From the NCBI GenBank assembly GCA_024679535.1, contig JAIBDF010000002.1:41053-105052 (forward strand): 64,000 nt of DNA, written 5' to 3'. The position numbers were made by a program, and so were the translations under genes. This stretch comes from Chromatiales bacterium. GTDB lineage: Bacteria; Pseudomonadota; Gammaproteobacteria; Steroidobacterales; Woeseiaceae. Position 1 is the first letter of the stretch, and each line of letters begins with the position of its first letter. Under the pieces are notes generated by a model that was not told the origin of the DNA, made no database searches, and was given only the letters and a program-made list of their open reading frames with translations. This document shows positions 10,658 to 20,172 of the stretch, one piece after another.

Positions 10658-11269
10658 ATGGGGTTACACAAACTTGCGTTAAATGCGAATAAGCGCCACT
10701 GCTGGGGTATGGCGGCGCTGGTTGCAATTAGCTCCATCGTATTGGAGTTGGGGGGGGACCCCGTACGCGCAGCGCTGGCCTACACGCGCGAGGGGGTGGC
10801 AGCGGGTGAATGGTGGCGATTCCTGACCAATCACCTGGTGCACCTGGGCTGGACTCATATGTGGCTCAATCTGGCCGGTATCGCGCTCGTCGCCTGGCTT
10901 GTCGGCGGGGTATTTGACTGGCGTCGCTGGCTGGCGGTCGCCGGAATCACTGCGCTGGTCATCGCGGCGGGCTTTTGGTTCCTGTATCCCGAGCTTGAAT
11001 GGTACGTCGGACTCTCCGGACTGGAACACGGCTTGCTGGTAGGCGGCTTGTACGCCGGCATCCGGGCGCGGAACAAGGAAAGTATTGTTTTATTGTGTTT
11101 TGTGCTGGCGAAAATCGCGTGGGAGCAGTTTAGCGGCGGGCCGCTGCCAGGCTCTGCAGCAACATCAGGTGGCACGGTGATTATCAACGCGCACCTGTAT
11201 GGCACGATCGGAGGGGCACTGGCCGGTGTCCTGTTATGGCGTAGAGACGGGCAGGCCACGGCGATATAA
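10658..11269 (+). CDS. rrtA: Rhombosortase-like rhomboid family intramembrane serine protease
   Basis: Short six-TM rhomboid with 'HLGWTHMWLNLAG', 'GLSGLEHG' (catalytic Ser) and 'NAHLYGTIGGALAG' (catalytic His). Confidence 0.8.
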   Translation: MGLHKLALNANKRHCWGMAALVAISSIVLELGGDPVRAALAYTREGVAAGEWWRFLTNHLVHLGWTHMWLNLAGIALVAWLVGGVFDWRRWLAVAGITALVIAAGFWFLYPELEWYVGLSGLEHGLLVGGLYAGIRARNKESIVLLCFVLAKIAWEQFSGGPLPGSAATSGGTVIINAHLYGTIGGALAGVLLWRRDGQATAI

Positions 11270-11312
11270 TGCGCGGCACCCGCAAGGGCCATCAATCAAC
11301 AAAGGACATTTC

Positions 11313-12068
11313 ATGAGTCAGCTTTTTAATGCCAATGCCCTCGAGGGCGAAATCGCACTGGTGACGGGGGCTTCACGCGGGATCGGTGCCGCCATCGCCG
11401 CCGCTCTTGGCGCTGCTGGCGCCACGGTGGTGGGTACCGCCACAAGCCAGGCCGGCGCAGACGGCATCTCCGCCGCACTTGGGAAGCAGGGGCGAGGCAT
11501 CGTGTTGAATGTCGCGGACCCGGATTCAGTGCAGGCGGCCGTTAAGAACGTCCAGGAGAACGAGGGCGCAGCATCGATTCTCGTCAACAACGCCGGTATT
11601 ACGCGTGACAACCTGCTTATGCGCATGAAGCAGGAGGAGTGGGACGACGTTGTGGCGACCAACCTTACGGGTCTGTTCGCTATGAGCAAGGCGTGTCTGC
11701 GGGGCATGATGAAGGCCAAAAAAGGCCGGATCATCAATATCGCTTCAGTTGTGGCCACCATGGGCAATCCGGGCCAGGTGAACTACGCGGCGACCAAGGC
11801 CGGAATGGTCGGGTTTTCGAAATCGCTCGCCAAAGAAATCGGGTCGCGCGGTATTACGGTCAATGTCGTCGCGCCCGGTTTTATTGATACGGATATGACC
11901 AGGGACCTGCCTGAAGAGAGCCGCGCCGCCATGCTCAAACAGGTGCCACTGGGGTGCCTTGGAGCAGGCAACGATATCGCTAATGCGGTGCTGTTTCTGG
12001 CATCGGAGGGCGGTGCCTACATCACCGGCGAGACTTTGCATGTAAATGGCGGCATGGTGATGACTTAA
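11313..12068 (+). CDS. fabG: 3-oxoacyl-[ACP] reductase
   Basis: SDR motifs 'GASRGIGAAIA', 'NNAG', 'YAATKAG', C-terminal 'GETLHVNGGMVM'; precedes acpP-fabF; start trimmed to ATG 11313. Confidence 0.95.
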   Translation: MSQLFNANALEGEIALVTGASRGIGAAIAAALGAAGATVVGTATSQAGADGISAALGKQGRGIVLNVADPDSVQAAVKNVQENEGAASILVNNAGITRDNLLMRMKQEEWDDVVATNLTGLFAMSKACLRGMMKAKKGRIINIASVVATMGNPGQVNYAATKAGMVGFSKSLAKEIGSRGITVNVVAPGFIDTDMTRDLPEESRAAMLKQVPLGCLGAGNDIANAVLFLASEGGAYITGETLHVNGGMVMT

Positions 12069-12240
12069 AAGGCTATAGATTGCCGAATACTATTCACATA
12101 CAATACCCACCCACGCCCGGGGGGTACCTTGAAATATCAAGCACTTAGAGCAGAATTGGGCGCATAAATCAGCGGCATAACAGGCTCCTAAGGGCGTCTG
12201 GCTGTGAATTTTCTGAGTCTTTTCAGGAGTAATAAAGACT

Positions 12241-12483
12241 ATGAGCAGTATCGAAGAACAAGTGAAAAGTATTGTTGCAGAGCAACTCGGCGTAAAAGAA
12301 GACGAGGTGACCAACGGTGCTTCTTTTGTCGATGACCTTGGCGCTGACTCGCTCGACACCGTCGAGCTGGTGATGGCTCTTGAAGAGGAATTTGAAACTG
12401 AAATTCCCGATGAAGAAGCGGAGAAGATCACCACGGTCCAGCAGGCCATTGACTTTGTAACCGCTCGCCAAAGCGAGGGTTAA
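12241..12483 (+). CDS. acpP: Acyl carrier protein
   Basis: '[23 protein letters not shown]...[21 protein letters not shown]'. Confidence 0.98.
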   Translation: MSSIEEQVKSIVAEQLGVKEDEVTNGASFVDDLGADSLDTVELVMALEEEFETEIPDEEAEKITTVQQAIDFVTARQSEG

Positions 12484-12489
12484 TGATGC

Positions 12490-12522
12490 AGGCGCGGCTA
12501 TTTTCCGCCGCGCCTCATTTTC
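12490..12522 (+). terminator. Candidate intrinsic terminator/attenuator between acpP and fabF
   Basis: Perfect 9-bp stem AGGCGCGGC (12490-12498) / GCCGCGCCT (12507-12515), 8-nt loop, followed by CATTTT. Confidence 0.5.
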
Positions 12523-12565
12523 CAGTTTCGAACGGCAGTCCTGCCTTCAACTGACGGATAGATTC

Positions 12566-13807
12566 TTGAACAAACGACGCGTCGTAATAACCGGAATGGG
12601 CATCGTCTCACCGGTAGGTAGCACCTTGGATGATGCCTGGCGAAATGTTCGTGAAGGCAATCCCGGCACAGCACTAATTGACGAGTTCGATCCCAGTGCC
12701 TTTCCCACACGTATTGCGGGAATGGTTAAGGGCTTTGATGTCGATGACTATCTGTCTCGGAAAGATCAGCGCAAGAACGATCCATTTATCCACTACGGTG
12801 TTGCCTCGACGATCGATGCGATCAGGGACGCGAACCTCGAGATTACCGAGGAGAACGGCCATACAATCGGGGTCGCAATGGGTGCCGGAATCGGTGGCAT
12901 CAAAACCATCGAAGAAAACCACGCCAAAATGCTGGCTGGGGGCGCCCGCAAGGTGTCGCCTTTCTTCATTCCCGGCAGCATTATTAATATGACCTCGGGC
13001 CAGGTCAGTATCATGCAACACATCACGGGCCCGAATATTTCAATCGTTACGGCGTGCGCAACGTCAACGCATTGCATCGGGCTTGCGGCTCGCAGCATTG
13101 AGCATGGCGATGCCGACGTCATGTTGGCGGGTGGTTCGGAACATGCCACAACGCCGCTGGCAATGGCCGGTTTCTGTGCGGCACGGGCTATGACAACGCG
13201 GAACGACGACCCCGCAGGTGCCAGCCGCCCTTACGATATCGACCGGGATGGTTTCGTCCTGAGCAACGGAGCAGGCACCGTGGTGCTCGAAGAGCTCGAA
13301 CACGCCAAAGCACGTGGCGCAAGAATTTACGCTGAACTCGTTGGGTTCGGTATGAGCAGCGATGCGTATCACATTACGTTGCCGCCAGCAGACGGCGAAG
13401 GCGCGCGCAAGTGCATGGCCGCAGCGATTCGCGATGCGGGCATCGATGCGACCGATATCGACTACATCAACACGCACGGTACATCGACACCAGCGGGGGA
13501 CATTGGCGAGACGACTGGTATCAAGCGCGCATTTGGCGATCATGCGCATAAGCTGATGATCAGTTCGACAAAGTCGACAACCGGTCACATGCTGGGTGCG
13601 GCCGGGGTTGTTGAAGCCATTTTCAGTGCAAAAGCGCTCCAGGATCAGGTGATTCCTCCGACGATCAATCTGGAAAATCAGGATCCCGAGTGCGATCTGG
13701 ACTACACACCAAATGTCGCACGCGATGCGAAGGTACGAACCATTCTCTCCAATTCCTTCGGGTTCGGCGGCACTAACGGAAGCTTGATTCTTCGAGCTTT
13801 TGACTAA
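12566..13807 (+). CDS. fabF: Beta-ketoacyl-ACP synthase II (TTG start)
   Basis: 'VVITGMGIVSPVG', 'VTACATSTHCIG', 'THGTSTPAGD', 'STKSTTGHMLGAAG', 'NSFGFGGTN'. Confidence 0.97.
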   Translation: MNKRRVVITGMGIVSPVGSTLDDAWRNVREGNPGTALIDEFDPSAFPTRIAGMVKGFDVDDYLSRKDQRKNDPFIHYGVASTIDAIRDANLEITEENGHTIGVAMGAGIGGIKTIEENHAKMLAGGARKVSPFFIPGSIINMTSGQVSIMQHITGPNISIVTACATSTHCIGLAARSIEHGDADVMLAGGSEHATTPLAMAGFCAARAMTTRNDDPAGASRPYDIDRDGFVLSNGAGTVVLEELEHAKARGARIYAELVGFGMSSDAYHITLPPADGEGARKCMAAAIRDAGIDATDIDYINTHGTSTPAGDIGETTGIKRAFGDHAHKLMISSTKSTTGHMLGAAGVVEAIFSAKALQDQVIPPTINLENQDPECDLDYTPNVARDAKVRTILSNSFGFGGTNGSLILRAFD

Positions 13808-15113
13808 TCTCATTCGCGAGATCACGGGTCCGGAGGACCTGCGGCGATTACATCGCGAGCATCCCGCGCGATACCCATTTCTTTTGCAGAGTACGTCTCC
13901 CGGCGGTTCACTGGGGCGCTATGACATTCTGTTTGCGTTCCCGGGTGAAACGCTGGTCGCTGGCGAAGTGCCTGACTTCCTCGGGGCGCTTGACGAGCAT
14001 TGGCGGACAATCCGGGTCGCCAAGCGGAAGCTTGACCTGCCGTTTACGGGGGGATGGTTTCTCTACCTTGGTTACGAACTCGACGCAGAAATAGAACCAG
14101 GGATTGCCATGGCCCCGGATCCGGTACTGCCGGCGGCTTTTGCTGTGCGCTGTCCTACCGCACTTATCTACGACCACGTGGCTGCTGTCTGTCATCTTGT
14201 CTGCGAAACGCCGGGCGGCGCGAGCCGTGAGCGACTCCTGACAGACATTGACACTCTTGAGCGGCCTCGCGCGGGCACCACAGCCAGCGTTTTGTCGGTG
14301 ACAGAAGAAGATCCTATTACGTTTACAGATGCCGTGCTGCGGGCCAAGGAGTACATTTCGGCCGGAGACGTCTACCAGGCGAACCTGTCGCGCCAGTGGT
14401 CTGCGAAAGTGTCTCCAGGCGTCGAGGCCAGTGACATTTATGCCGCGCTCTGTGGGTCGAATCCAGGGCCCTTCGCCGGTATGGCTCGCTGGCAGAACAT
14501 CGAAATTATCTCGTCATCTCCGGAACGTCTGCTACAAATTCGCGACGGCATTGCGTCTACGCGGCCTATCGCCGGAACCCGCCCGCGGTCACTCGATGCC
14601 GGTGCCGATGAAGACCTTTCCGCCGAACTGTTTGCACATCCCAAGGAACGTGCAGAGCATGTCATGCTGATCGACCTCGAGCGCAACGATCTCGGGCGTG
14701 TGTGTGCAGCCGGGTCTGTTGAGGTTAACGAGCTAATGGTTCTTGAAAGCTACGCACATGTGCACCACATCGTCTCCAATGTGCAGGGTCGGTTGCGCAA
14801 TGACGTTACACCAGGCCAGACGATCGCCGCCGTATTCCCGGGCGGCACCATCACCGGCTGTCCGAAAGTGAGATGTATGGAAATCATCAGTGAACTGGAA
14901 CGCGGACCGCGCGGCGCGTATACGGGTTCCTTCGGCTACCTGAACCGGGACGGCAGCCTGGATTTGAATATCCTGATTCGCACGATGGTCATGGGCGGCA
15001 ACAGCGTGACGTTCCGCGCCGGATCAGGCATTGTCGCAGACTCTGATCCAACCGCCGAGCTTGAGGAAACGCGAGCAAAGGCAGAAGGTATGTTGCGCGC
15101 AATTTCACGATGA
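13800..15113 (+). CDS. pabB: Aminodeoxychorismate synthase component I
   Basis: Chorismate-binding motifs 'SSSPERLLQI...TRPIAGTRPR', 'PGGTITGCPKVRCMEII'; followed by pabC. Confidence 0.92.
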   Translation: MTNLIREITGPEDLRRLHREHPARYPFLLQSTSPGGSLGRYDILFAFPGETLVAGEVPDFLGALDEHWRTIRVAKRKLDLPFTGGWFLYLGYELDAEIEPGIAMAPDPVLPAAFAVRCPTALIYDHVAAVCHLVCETPGGASRERLLTDIDTLERPRAGTTASVLSVTEEDPITFTDAVLRAKEYISAGDVYQANLSRQWSAKVSPGVEASDIYAALCGSNPGPFAGMARWQNIEIISSSPERLLQIRDGIASTRPIAGTRPRSLDAGADEDLSAELFAHPKERAEHVMLIDLERNDLGRVCAAGSVEVNELMVLESYAHVHHIVSNVQGRLRNDVTPGQTIAAVFPGGTITGCPKVRCMEIISELERGPRGAYTGSFGYLNRDGSLDLNILIRTMVMGGNSVTFRAGSGIVADSDPTAELEETRAKAEGMLRAISR

Positions 15114-15952
15114 CCGAATGGTATGAAGTAAATCGCCAGACCCGGGCGGTCGATCCGTCTGACCGCGGCTTTCAATATGGTGATGGTCTGTTCGAGACGA
15201 TCGCTATTCGTGACGGCAAGCCGCGTCAATGGCAATACCATGTGGAGCGGCTCAACGCCGGCTGTGAACGGCTCGGACTGGAATTGCCAGGGCCATCACT
15301 CGAACTCGATCTCGGTGTTGCGCTTGCTCGAAGTAACCATGACAAGTCTTTTTGTATCGCGAAGATCATCGTGACCTCGGGCAGTTCCGTGCGGGGCTAC
15401 GGCCGGATGTTGCCGACCCCGGGCGAGGTTTATATCGGTGTGTTTTCAGCGACACCTCTGAACAAGCCGGCCTATCTCAACGGGGTAGCGACGATGCTCT
15501 GTGAAACCCGGCTTGCCACAGGGTCTCCCGTCGCTGGCATGAAGACGCTGAACCGTATTGAGCAGGTACTCGCGAGTTCGGAGTGCCTGCCAACGGGTGC
15601 GTTTGAAGGGTTCACGCTTGACGTCGAAGATCGCCTTATCTGCGGTACCATCAGCAACGTGTTTATTGTGAAAGACAAGATTGTGCGCACGCCGTCCCTC
15701 GACCGTTGTGGCGTCGAAGGCACCATGCGGCGCCTGGTTGTCAGGCTGCTTGGTCAGGAAGGCCATAATGTTGAGATCTGCGACCTCATGGAGGAGGATC
15801 TGGCCACCGCCGACGAGGTGTTCATAACCAATAGCCAAATGGGCGCCGTGCCTGTGCATCGCTGCGGTAACTACAAATGGTCTATTGGGGAGCAGACGCG
15901 TGAGGTTATGCGCCTGCTTGCGAATAACGGCATCGACGAGTGTCGGGAATGA
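15110..15952 (+). CDS. pabC: Aminodeoxychorismate lyase
   Basis: Class IV aminotransferase fold 'DRGFQYGDGLFETIAI', 'MKTLNRIEQVLAS'; between pabB and mltG. Confidence 0.92.
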   Translation: MTEWYEVNRQTRAVDPSDRGFQYGDGLFETIAIRDGKPRQWQYHVERLNAGCERLGLELPGPSLELDLGVALARSNHDKSFCIAKIIVTSGSSVRGYGRMLPTPGEVYIGVFSATPLNKPAYLNGVATMLCETRLATGSPVAGMKTLNRIEQVLASSECLPTGAFEGFTLDVEDRLICGTISNVFIVKDKIVRTPSLDRCGVEGTMRRLVVRLLGQEGHNVEICDLMEEDLATADEVFITNSQMGAVPVHRCGNYKWSIGEQTREVMRLLANNGIDECRE

Positions 15953-16983
15953 AGCGCGCAGTCCCGATAGCCCTGTTTGCTTTCATACTGGCGACGGTAG
16001 TAGGTGGGGCAGGCTTATACAAAATGAACCGATTCCTGGATACCCCCGTTACGCTGCCGCAGCAAGGAGCAACGTTTGACATTGCTCCGGGCAGTTCATT
16101 CAAAACGGTTGCTGCCGAGTTGGTTGCACAGGGCATTATCAAAGACGATTTCTGGTATCGAGTTCATGCGCGTCAAAGCGGGAAAGCGGGCGGCATCCAC
16201 GCAGGCGAATACAGACTCGAACAGGGCGCAACGCCGCGCAGCATGCTCGAGCAGTTCTTGCGCGGTTCGGTGCGACTTTATTCTTTCACTATTATTGAAG
16301 GCTGGAATCATCGCGATCTGCTGCAGGCACTGCATGCGAACGAAGCGATCGTTCAGTCTTTGTCCGATGAGGACTGGCCAGCGTTTCTTGAATCGCTTGG
16401 CGCTGCTATCACGCACCCGGAAGGGTTGTTCCTGCCCGAAACCTACCGCATTCCCCGCAACACAACGGACAAGCAACTACTCACTCAGGCCTATGAGTTG
16501 ATGCAAACAGTATTGGCCGAGGAGTGGCAGGCCAAGGGCGAGGGCGCCCCCGTCGATTCACCTTACGAAGCGCTGGTACTGGCGTCGATTGTCGAAAAGG
16601 AAACGGCTCGTGCCGATGAGCGCCCGCGCATAGCCGGAGTGTTTGCGAGGCGGTTGGAGAAGCGCATGAGGCTGCAAACAGATCCGACCGTGATCTACGG
16701 AATCGGAGCCGGCTTTGATGGCAACCTGACGCGTAAGCACCTCCGAACCGATACACCGTACAACACCTATACACGACATGGACTGCCGCCGACGCCAATC
16801 GCGATGCCCGGGCGCGCAGCGATCAATGCGGTGCTGCACCCGGCAGAGGGCGAGGAGCTGTTTTTCGTGGCAACGGGTCTCGGTGATGGCAGCCATAAGT
16901 TTTCAGTAACCAAAGACGAACACGATGCTGCGGTGGCAGAGTACCTGGCGCGCTTACGACAACAACGCAGGGAAGGGCGCTGA
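15949..16983 (+). CDS. mltG: Endolytic murein transglycosylase
   Basis: YceG-like: 'ASIVEKETARADERPRIAGVFARRLEKRMRLQTDPTVIYG', 'PYNTYTRHGLPPTPI'. Confidence 0.95.
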   Translation: MKRAVPIALFAFILATVVGGAGLYKMNRFLDTPVTLPQQGATFDIAPGSSFKTVAAELVAQGIIKDDFWYRVHARQSGKAGGIHAGEYRLEQGATPRSMLEQFLRGSVRLYSFTIIEGWNHRDLLQALHANEAIVQSLSDEDWPAFLESLGAAITHPEGLFLPETYRIPRNTTDKQLLTQAYELMQTVLAEEWQAKGEGAPVDSPYEALVLASIVEKETARADERPRIAGVFARRLEKRMRLQTDPTVIYGIGAGFDGNLTRKHLRTDTPYNTYTRHGLPPTPIAMPGRAAINAVLHPAEGEELFFVATGLGDGSHKFSVTKDEHDAAVAEYLARLRQQRREGR

Positions 16984-16984
16984 C

Positions 16985-17611
16985 ATGGAGCGAGGCAAAT
17001 TCATAAGCGTGGAAGGCATAGAAGGCGTTGGCAAGTCGACGAACATCGACGTCGTTGTCCGCCGCATCGAAGCGGCAGGCCACAAGGTTCTGACAACACG
17101 AGAGCCCGGGGGCACGCCATTCGCTGAAGATATTCGCGAGATCCTGATGAATCGGAATGACGAGCCGATTCCCGAAATTGCCGAGGTGCTGCTGATGTTT
17201 GCAGCGCGCTCATTCAACGTTAACAACGTCATCGTGCCGGCGCTTGAGGCAGGTACCTGGGTCGTTTGCGATCGCTTTACCGACTCGAGCCGGGCTTACC
17301 AGAGCGGTGGCCGCGGTATTCCTATGGAGACCATTGATAGGGTTGCGGACTGGGTTCACGGGGACACGTGGCCGGACGTAACGATTTTGCTCGACGCGCC
17401 GGTCGAGGTCGGCATGGAACGAGCCGGTAAGCGCAGCGCTCCGGATCGCTTTGAGCAGGAACGACATGACTTTTTTCAGCGCGTGCGCGAGTGCTATCTG
17501 CAGATCGCAGCGAGCGAGCCCGACCGCTTCGTCGTCATTGACACGACCGCCGATATCGACGCAGTCAGAACCGACGTGGCCAACCTGATCGATGAACTTC
17601 TCCGTGGGTAA
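16985..17611 (+). CDS. tmk: Thymidylate kinase
   Basis: 'GKFISVEGIEGVGKSTNIDVV', 'TREPGGTPFAEDIRE', 'CDRFTDSSRAYQSGGRG'. Confidence 0.96.
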   Translation: MERGKFISVEGIEGVGKSTNIDVVVRRIEAAGHKVLTTREPGGTPFAEDIREILMNRNDEPIPEIAEVLLMFAARSFNVNNVIVPALEAGTWVVCDRFTDSSRAYQSGGRGIPMETIDRVADWVHGDTWPDVTILLDAPVEVGMERAGKRSAPDRFEQERHDFFQRVRECYLQIAASEPDRFVVIDTTADIDAVRTDVANLIDELLRG

Positions 17612-17617
17612 GATCGC

Positions 17618-18601
17618 ATGGAACTAGACTGGCTGGAGCAATTCGTCGATAGCTGGCAGGACCGGATTTTGCATGACCGTGTTCCGCATGCCGTGCTGTT
17701 GGCGGGGCCAACTGGCGTGGGTAAGCGGGCGGCTGCACACTGGATTGCGGCAACCACGCTGGGACTCAAAACGTCGCGGCTACCGGTCTATCCGCAAGCT
17801 GCCGACGAGCACCCGGACCTGCGTTGGGTTGCACCGCTCGAGGACAAGGAATCCATCGGCATCGATCAAATTCGTGAGTTGGTGCATGCGATGGCGCTGA
17901 CCAGCTACGAAGGCGGCGGCAAGGTCGCTGTTATAGAGCCCGCTAATGCCATGACGGTGAGTGCTGCGAATAGCCTGCTGAAGACCCTGGAGGAACCGCC
18001 GGGCGATGCGTTGCTTGTCCTGGTAGCAGACCGGGTCGGTAAGCTGCCAGCCACTGTATTCAGCCGGTGCCAGCGTATTGACCTGCCGGCACCTGCGGAA
18101 ACGGTGGCGCTCGCCTGGCTGGACCGCGTCCAGCCAGGAGCACCCTGGACTGAGGCGCTGCGAGTGGCCGGTGGAGGGCCGTTGGCAGCTATCGCAGTGG
18201 CAGATGACCTCGAAACCAGCGCAAGCATGGCGCGGGATCTGAACGCGTTGGGTAAAGGGCTGGGATCCGCGGTCGAGGTTGCCGCACGCTGGACGAAGAT
18301 AAGGCCTGGATTCGTCCTGAACTGGCTCGCGCAACAGGTGAAACTGTGCGTTATCGCCTGTTCTGCAGGGCGTGAGCAGGCTCCGGGGCTGGCAATTGAG
18401 GATTCTGTGGTCCGCCGCATGGACAGGCGAAATCTCTTCTGCTATCTAGACATAATCAATGGGCTGCGCGGGCAGTCGGGTGGCTCGTTCAACGTTCAGG
18501 TGACGCTTGAGGCGTTGCTAATTGACTGGGCCGATGGTCTGCAGGACTGCGGACCGAATGTGCCCATGGATGGAATGAACTTAATGCTGGCCGGCCGATA
18601 G
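17618..18601 (+). CDS. holB: DNA polymerase III subunit delta'
   Basis: 'HAVLLAGPTGVGKRAAAHW', 'VIEPANAMTVSAANSLLKTLEEPPGDALLVLVAD'; after tmk. Confidence 0.93.
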   Translation: MELDWLEQFVDSWQDRILHDRVPHAVLLAGPTGVGKRAAAHWIAATTLGLKTSRLPVYPQAADEHPDLRWVAPLEDKESIGIDQIRELVHAMALTSYEGGGKVAVIEPANAMTVSAANSLLKTLEEPPGDALLVLVADRVGKLPATVFSRCQRIDLPAPAETVALAWLDRVQPGAPWTEALRVAGGGPLAAIAVADDLETSASMARDLNALGKGLGSAVEVAARWTKIRPGFVLNWLAQQVKLCVIACSAGREQAPGLAIEDSVVRRMDRRNLFCYLDIINGLRGQSGGSFNVQVTLEALLIDWADGLQDCGPNVPMDGMNLMLAGR

Positions 18602-18620
18602 ACCCCTATAAGGTAGAGAG

Positions 18621-18959
18621 ATGAACAAACCTGGACTGCTGACACTGACGATCAAGGACAAGAGTGCCTTGTACCTCGCGTACATGCCTTATGTGATCAA
18701 TGGCGGTTTATTTATTCCAACCAACAGTTCGTATCGACTGGGCGACGAGGTTTTCATGCTCCTGAACCTGATGGGGGAGGAGGAGAAAATTCCGGTAGCC
18801 GGTACGGTCATCTGGATGACGCCGAAGGGTGCGCAGGGCAAACGCACAGCAGGTATCGGCGTCCAGTTCTCGGACCAGGATCAGGGCAACACACAGAAGA
18901 AGATCGAAACCTACCTGGCCGGCGCGCTGGGTGGCGACAAGCCGACCCACACGATGTAG
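18621..18959 (+). CDS. PilZ domain protein
   Basis: Short protein after holB; 'GGLFIPTNSSYRLGDEVFMLLNLMGEEEKIPVAGTVIWMTPKG...GIGVQF'. Confidence 0.85.
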   Translation: MNKPGLLTLTIKDKSALYLAYMPYVINGGLFIPTNSSYRLGDEVFMLLNLMGEEEKIPVAGTVIWMTPKGAQGKRTAGIGVQFSDQDQGNTQKKIETYLAGALGGDKPTHTM

Positions 18960-18966
18960 AAGTGCC

Positions 18967-20013
18967 TCAGGCTTTTGCCGAGTTGATCCCGCCCTGCAGC
19001 ACGTAGGCCTGGAAGCCACGTTCGCTGAGGATGTAGGCGCCTGCTGAACTTCTACGCCCGGTATCGCAACACAGAACGTACTTCTTGCTCTTGTCGAGCG
19101 TGGATATTTTCAGTCGAATAAAGTACAGCGGAATATTGATCGCGCCATCGAGATGCTGGTTTTCAAACTCGCTGGGCAAGCGGACATCAAGCCACTGGCC
19201 ACCGGTTCGAACAATATCCTCAGCCTGCGCGATTGACAGCCAGTCCAGCATCGGCTCATTAAGCAGTTTCTTGAAGTCGTCCTTGCCGAGCCGCATGACG
19301 GCCCCGTCTGATTGCATGGTAACGGTGGCGTTGCGTTTGGCTTCAGATATCAGCGCTTCTTCACCGAAGGTATCGCCAACGTGCAGTTTGGCCAGCTTGA
19401 TACCTTCCTTGCTCAGTGGCGTCTCGCGCGTAACCAGTGCAGAACCCCGAATCAAAACGTAGAAATAGTCACCTTCCGCACCTTGCTTGAGAATCACATC
19501 GCCGGAGCGATAGTTAATCTGCTGCATGCGCATGAAGATTGCCTGGATGTTGGCAGGCGGGATCTTGTGAAATGCCTTCGTCTGTAACAGCATTGTCATC
19601 CAGTCTTCGCCGCCCTGGTCTGACTTGCCCTGCAACTCGGAGACTTCATAGGTACCCGTCTGGTCCCAGGTCAGCATGACGTCAAGAAGATCGCTGTCGA
19701 TAGAGATAAACTGCACACGGTCTCGCGCCTTCGCGGTCACACGGCGCGGATAGACAGGTGCAACGGGATTGCGCGCGTGCTCACTGCCACCTTCGATTTT
19801 GCCGACAATCTTGGCCTGATCCACCAGATCCAGAACGCCCGATACCACGTAGATGGTGCGTTTCTCGGTATCGCCTTCTTTGAACAGCATTTGGCCGGGG
19901 GATAACTCACGGATTTGCACCTTGCGGGCTAACGCCGCAAGGTTATCGCGCTTAAGGCCGTCAAGCGGTGAAAAACCTCTGAGCAGCTCTGTGCTTACCT
20001 GCTCACTCGCCAT
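18967..20013 (-). CDS. Cyclic-nucleotide-binding domain(s) plus C-terminal rhodanese domain protein
   Basis: CNB-like 'FKEGDTEKRTIYVVSGVLDLVD' and 'ILKQGAEGDYFYVLIRGSALV...LHVGDTFGEEALISE'; rhodanese 'WLDVRLPSEFENQHLDGAINIPL...VLCCDTGRRSS'. Confidence 0.88.
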   Translation of the reverse strand: MASEQVSTELLRGFSPLDGLKRDNLAALARKVQIRELSPGQMLFKEGDTEKRTIYVVSGVLDLVDQAKIVGKIEGGSEHARNPVAPVYPRRVTAKARDRVQFISIDSDLLDVMLTWDQTGTYEVSELQGKSDQGGEDWMTMLLQTKAFHKIPPANIQAIFMRMQQINYRSGDVILKQGAEGDYFYVLIRGSALVTRETPLSKEGIKLAKLHVGDTFGEEALISEAKRNATVTMQSDGAVMRLGKDDFKKLLNEPMLDWLSIAQAEDIVRTGGQWLDVRLPSEFENQHLDGAINIPLYFIRLKISTLDKSKKYVLCCDTGRRSSAGAYILSERGFQAYVLQGGINSAKA

Positions 20014-20172
20014 TAGTCATCCTGTTGAGATCCCTGAGTATCGCTCTTTGAGTTGGTATTACGTCAAGAGCGCATTCTACCTTCAATTCAACGACTTCCG
20101 GTACCTTCTGTAGCAAGCATCGTGAAGCACCGCACAGTTTCCTGATCGCCCCCTAGGCATGTGTGACCGGCG

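Noticed and set aside
13064-13825. 253-aa minus-strand ORF opposite fabF
   Set aside because: Fully antisense to a strongly supported fabF; no recognisable domain; typical shadow ORF of GC-rich coding DNA.
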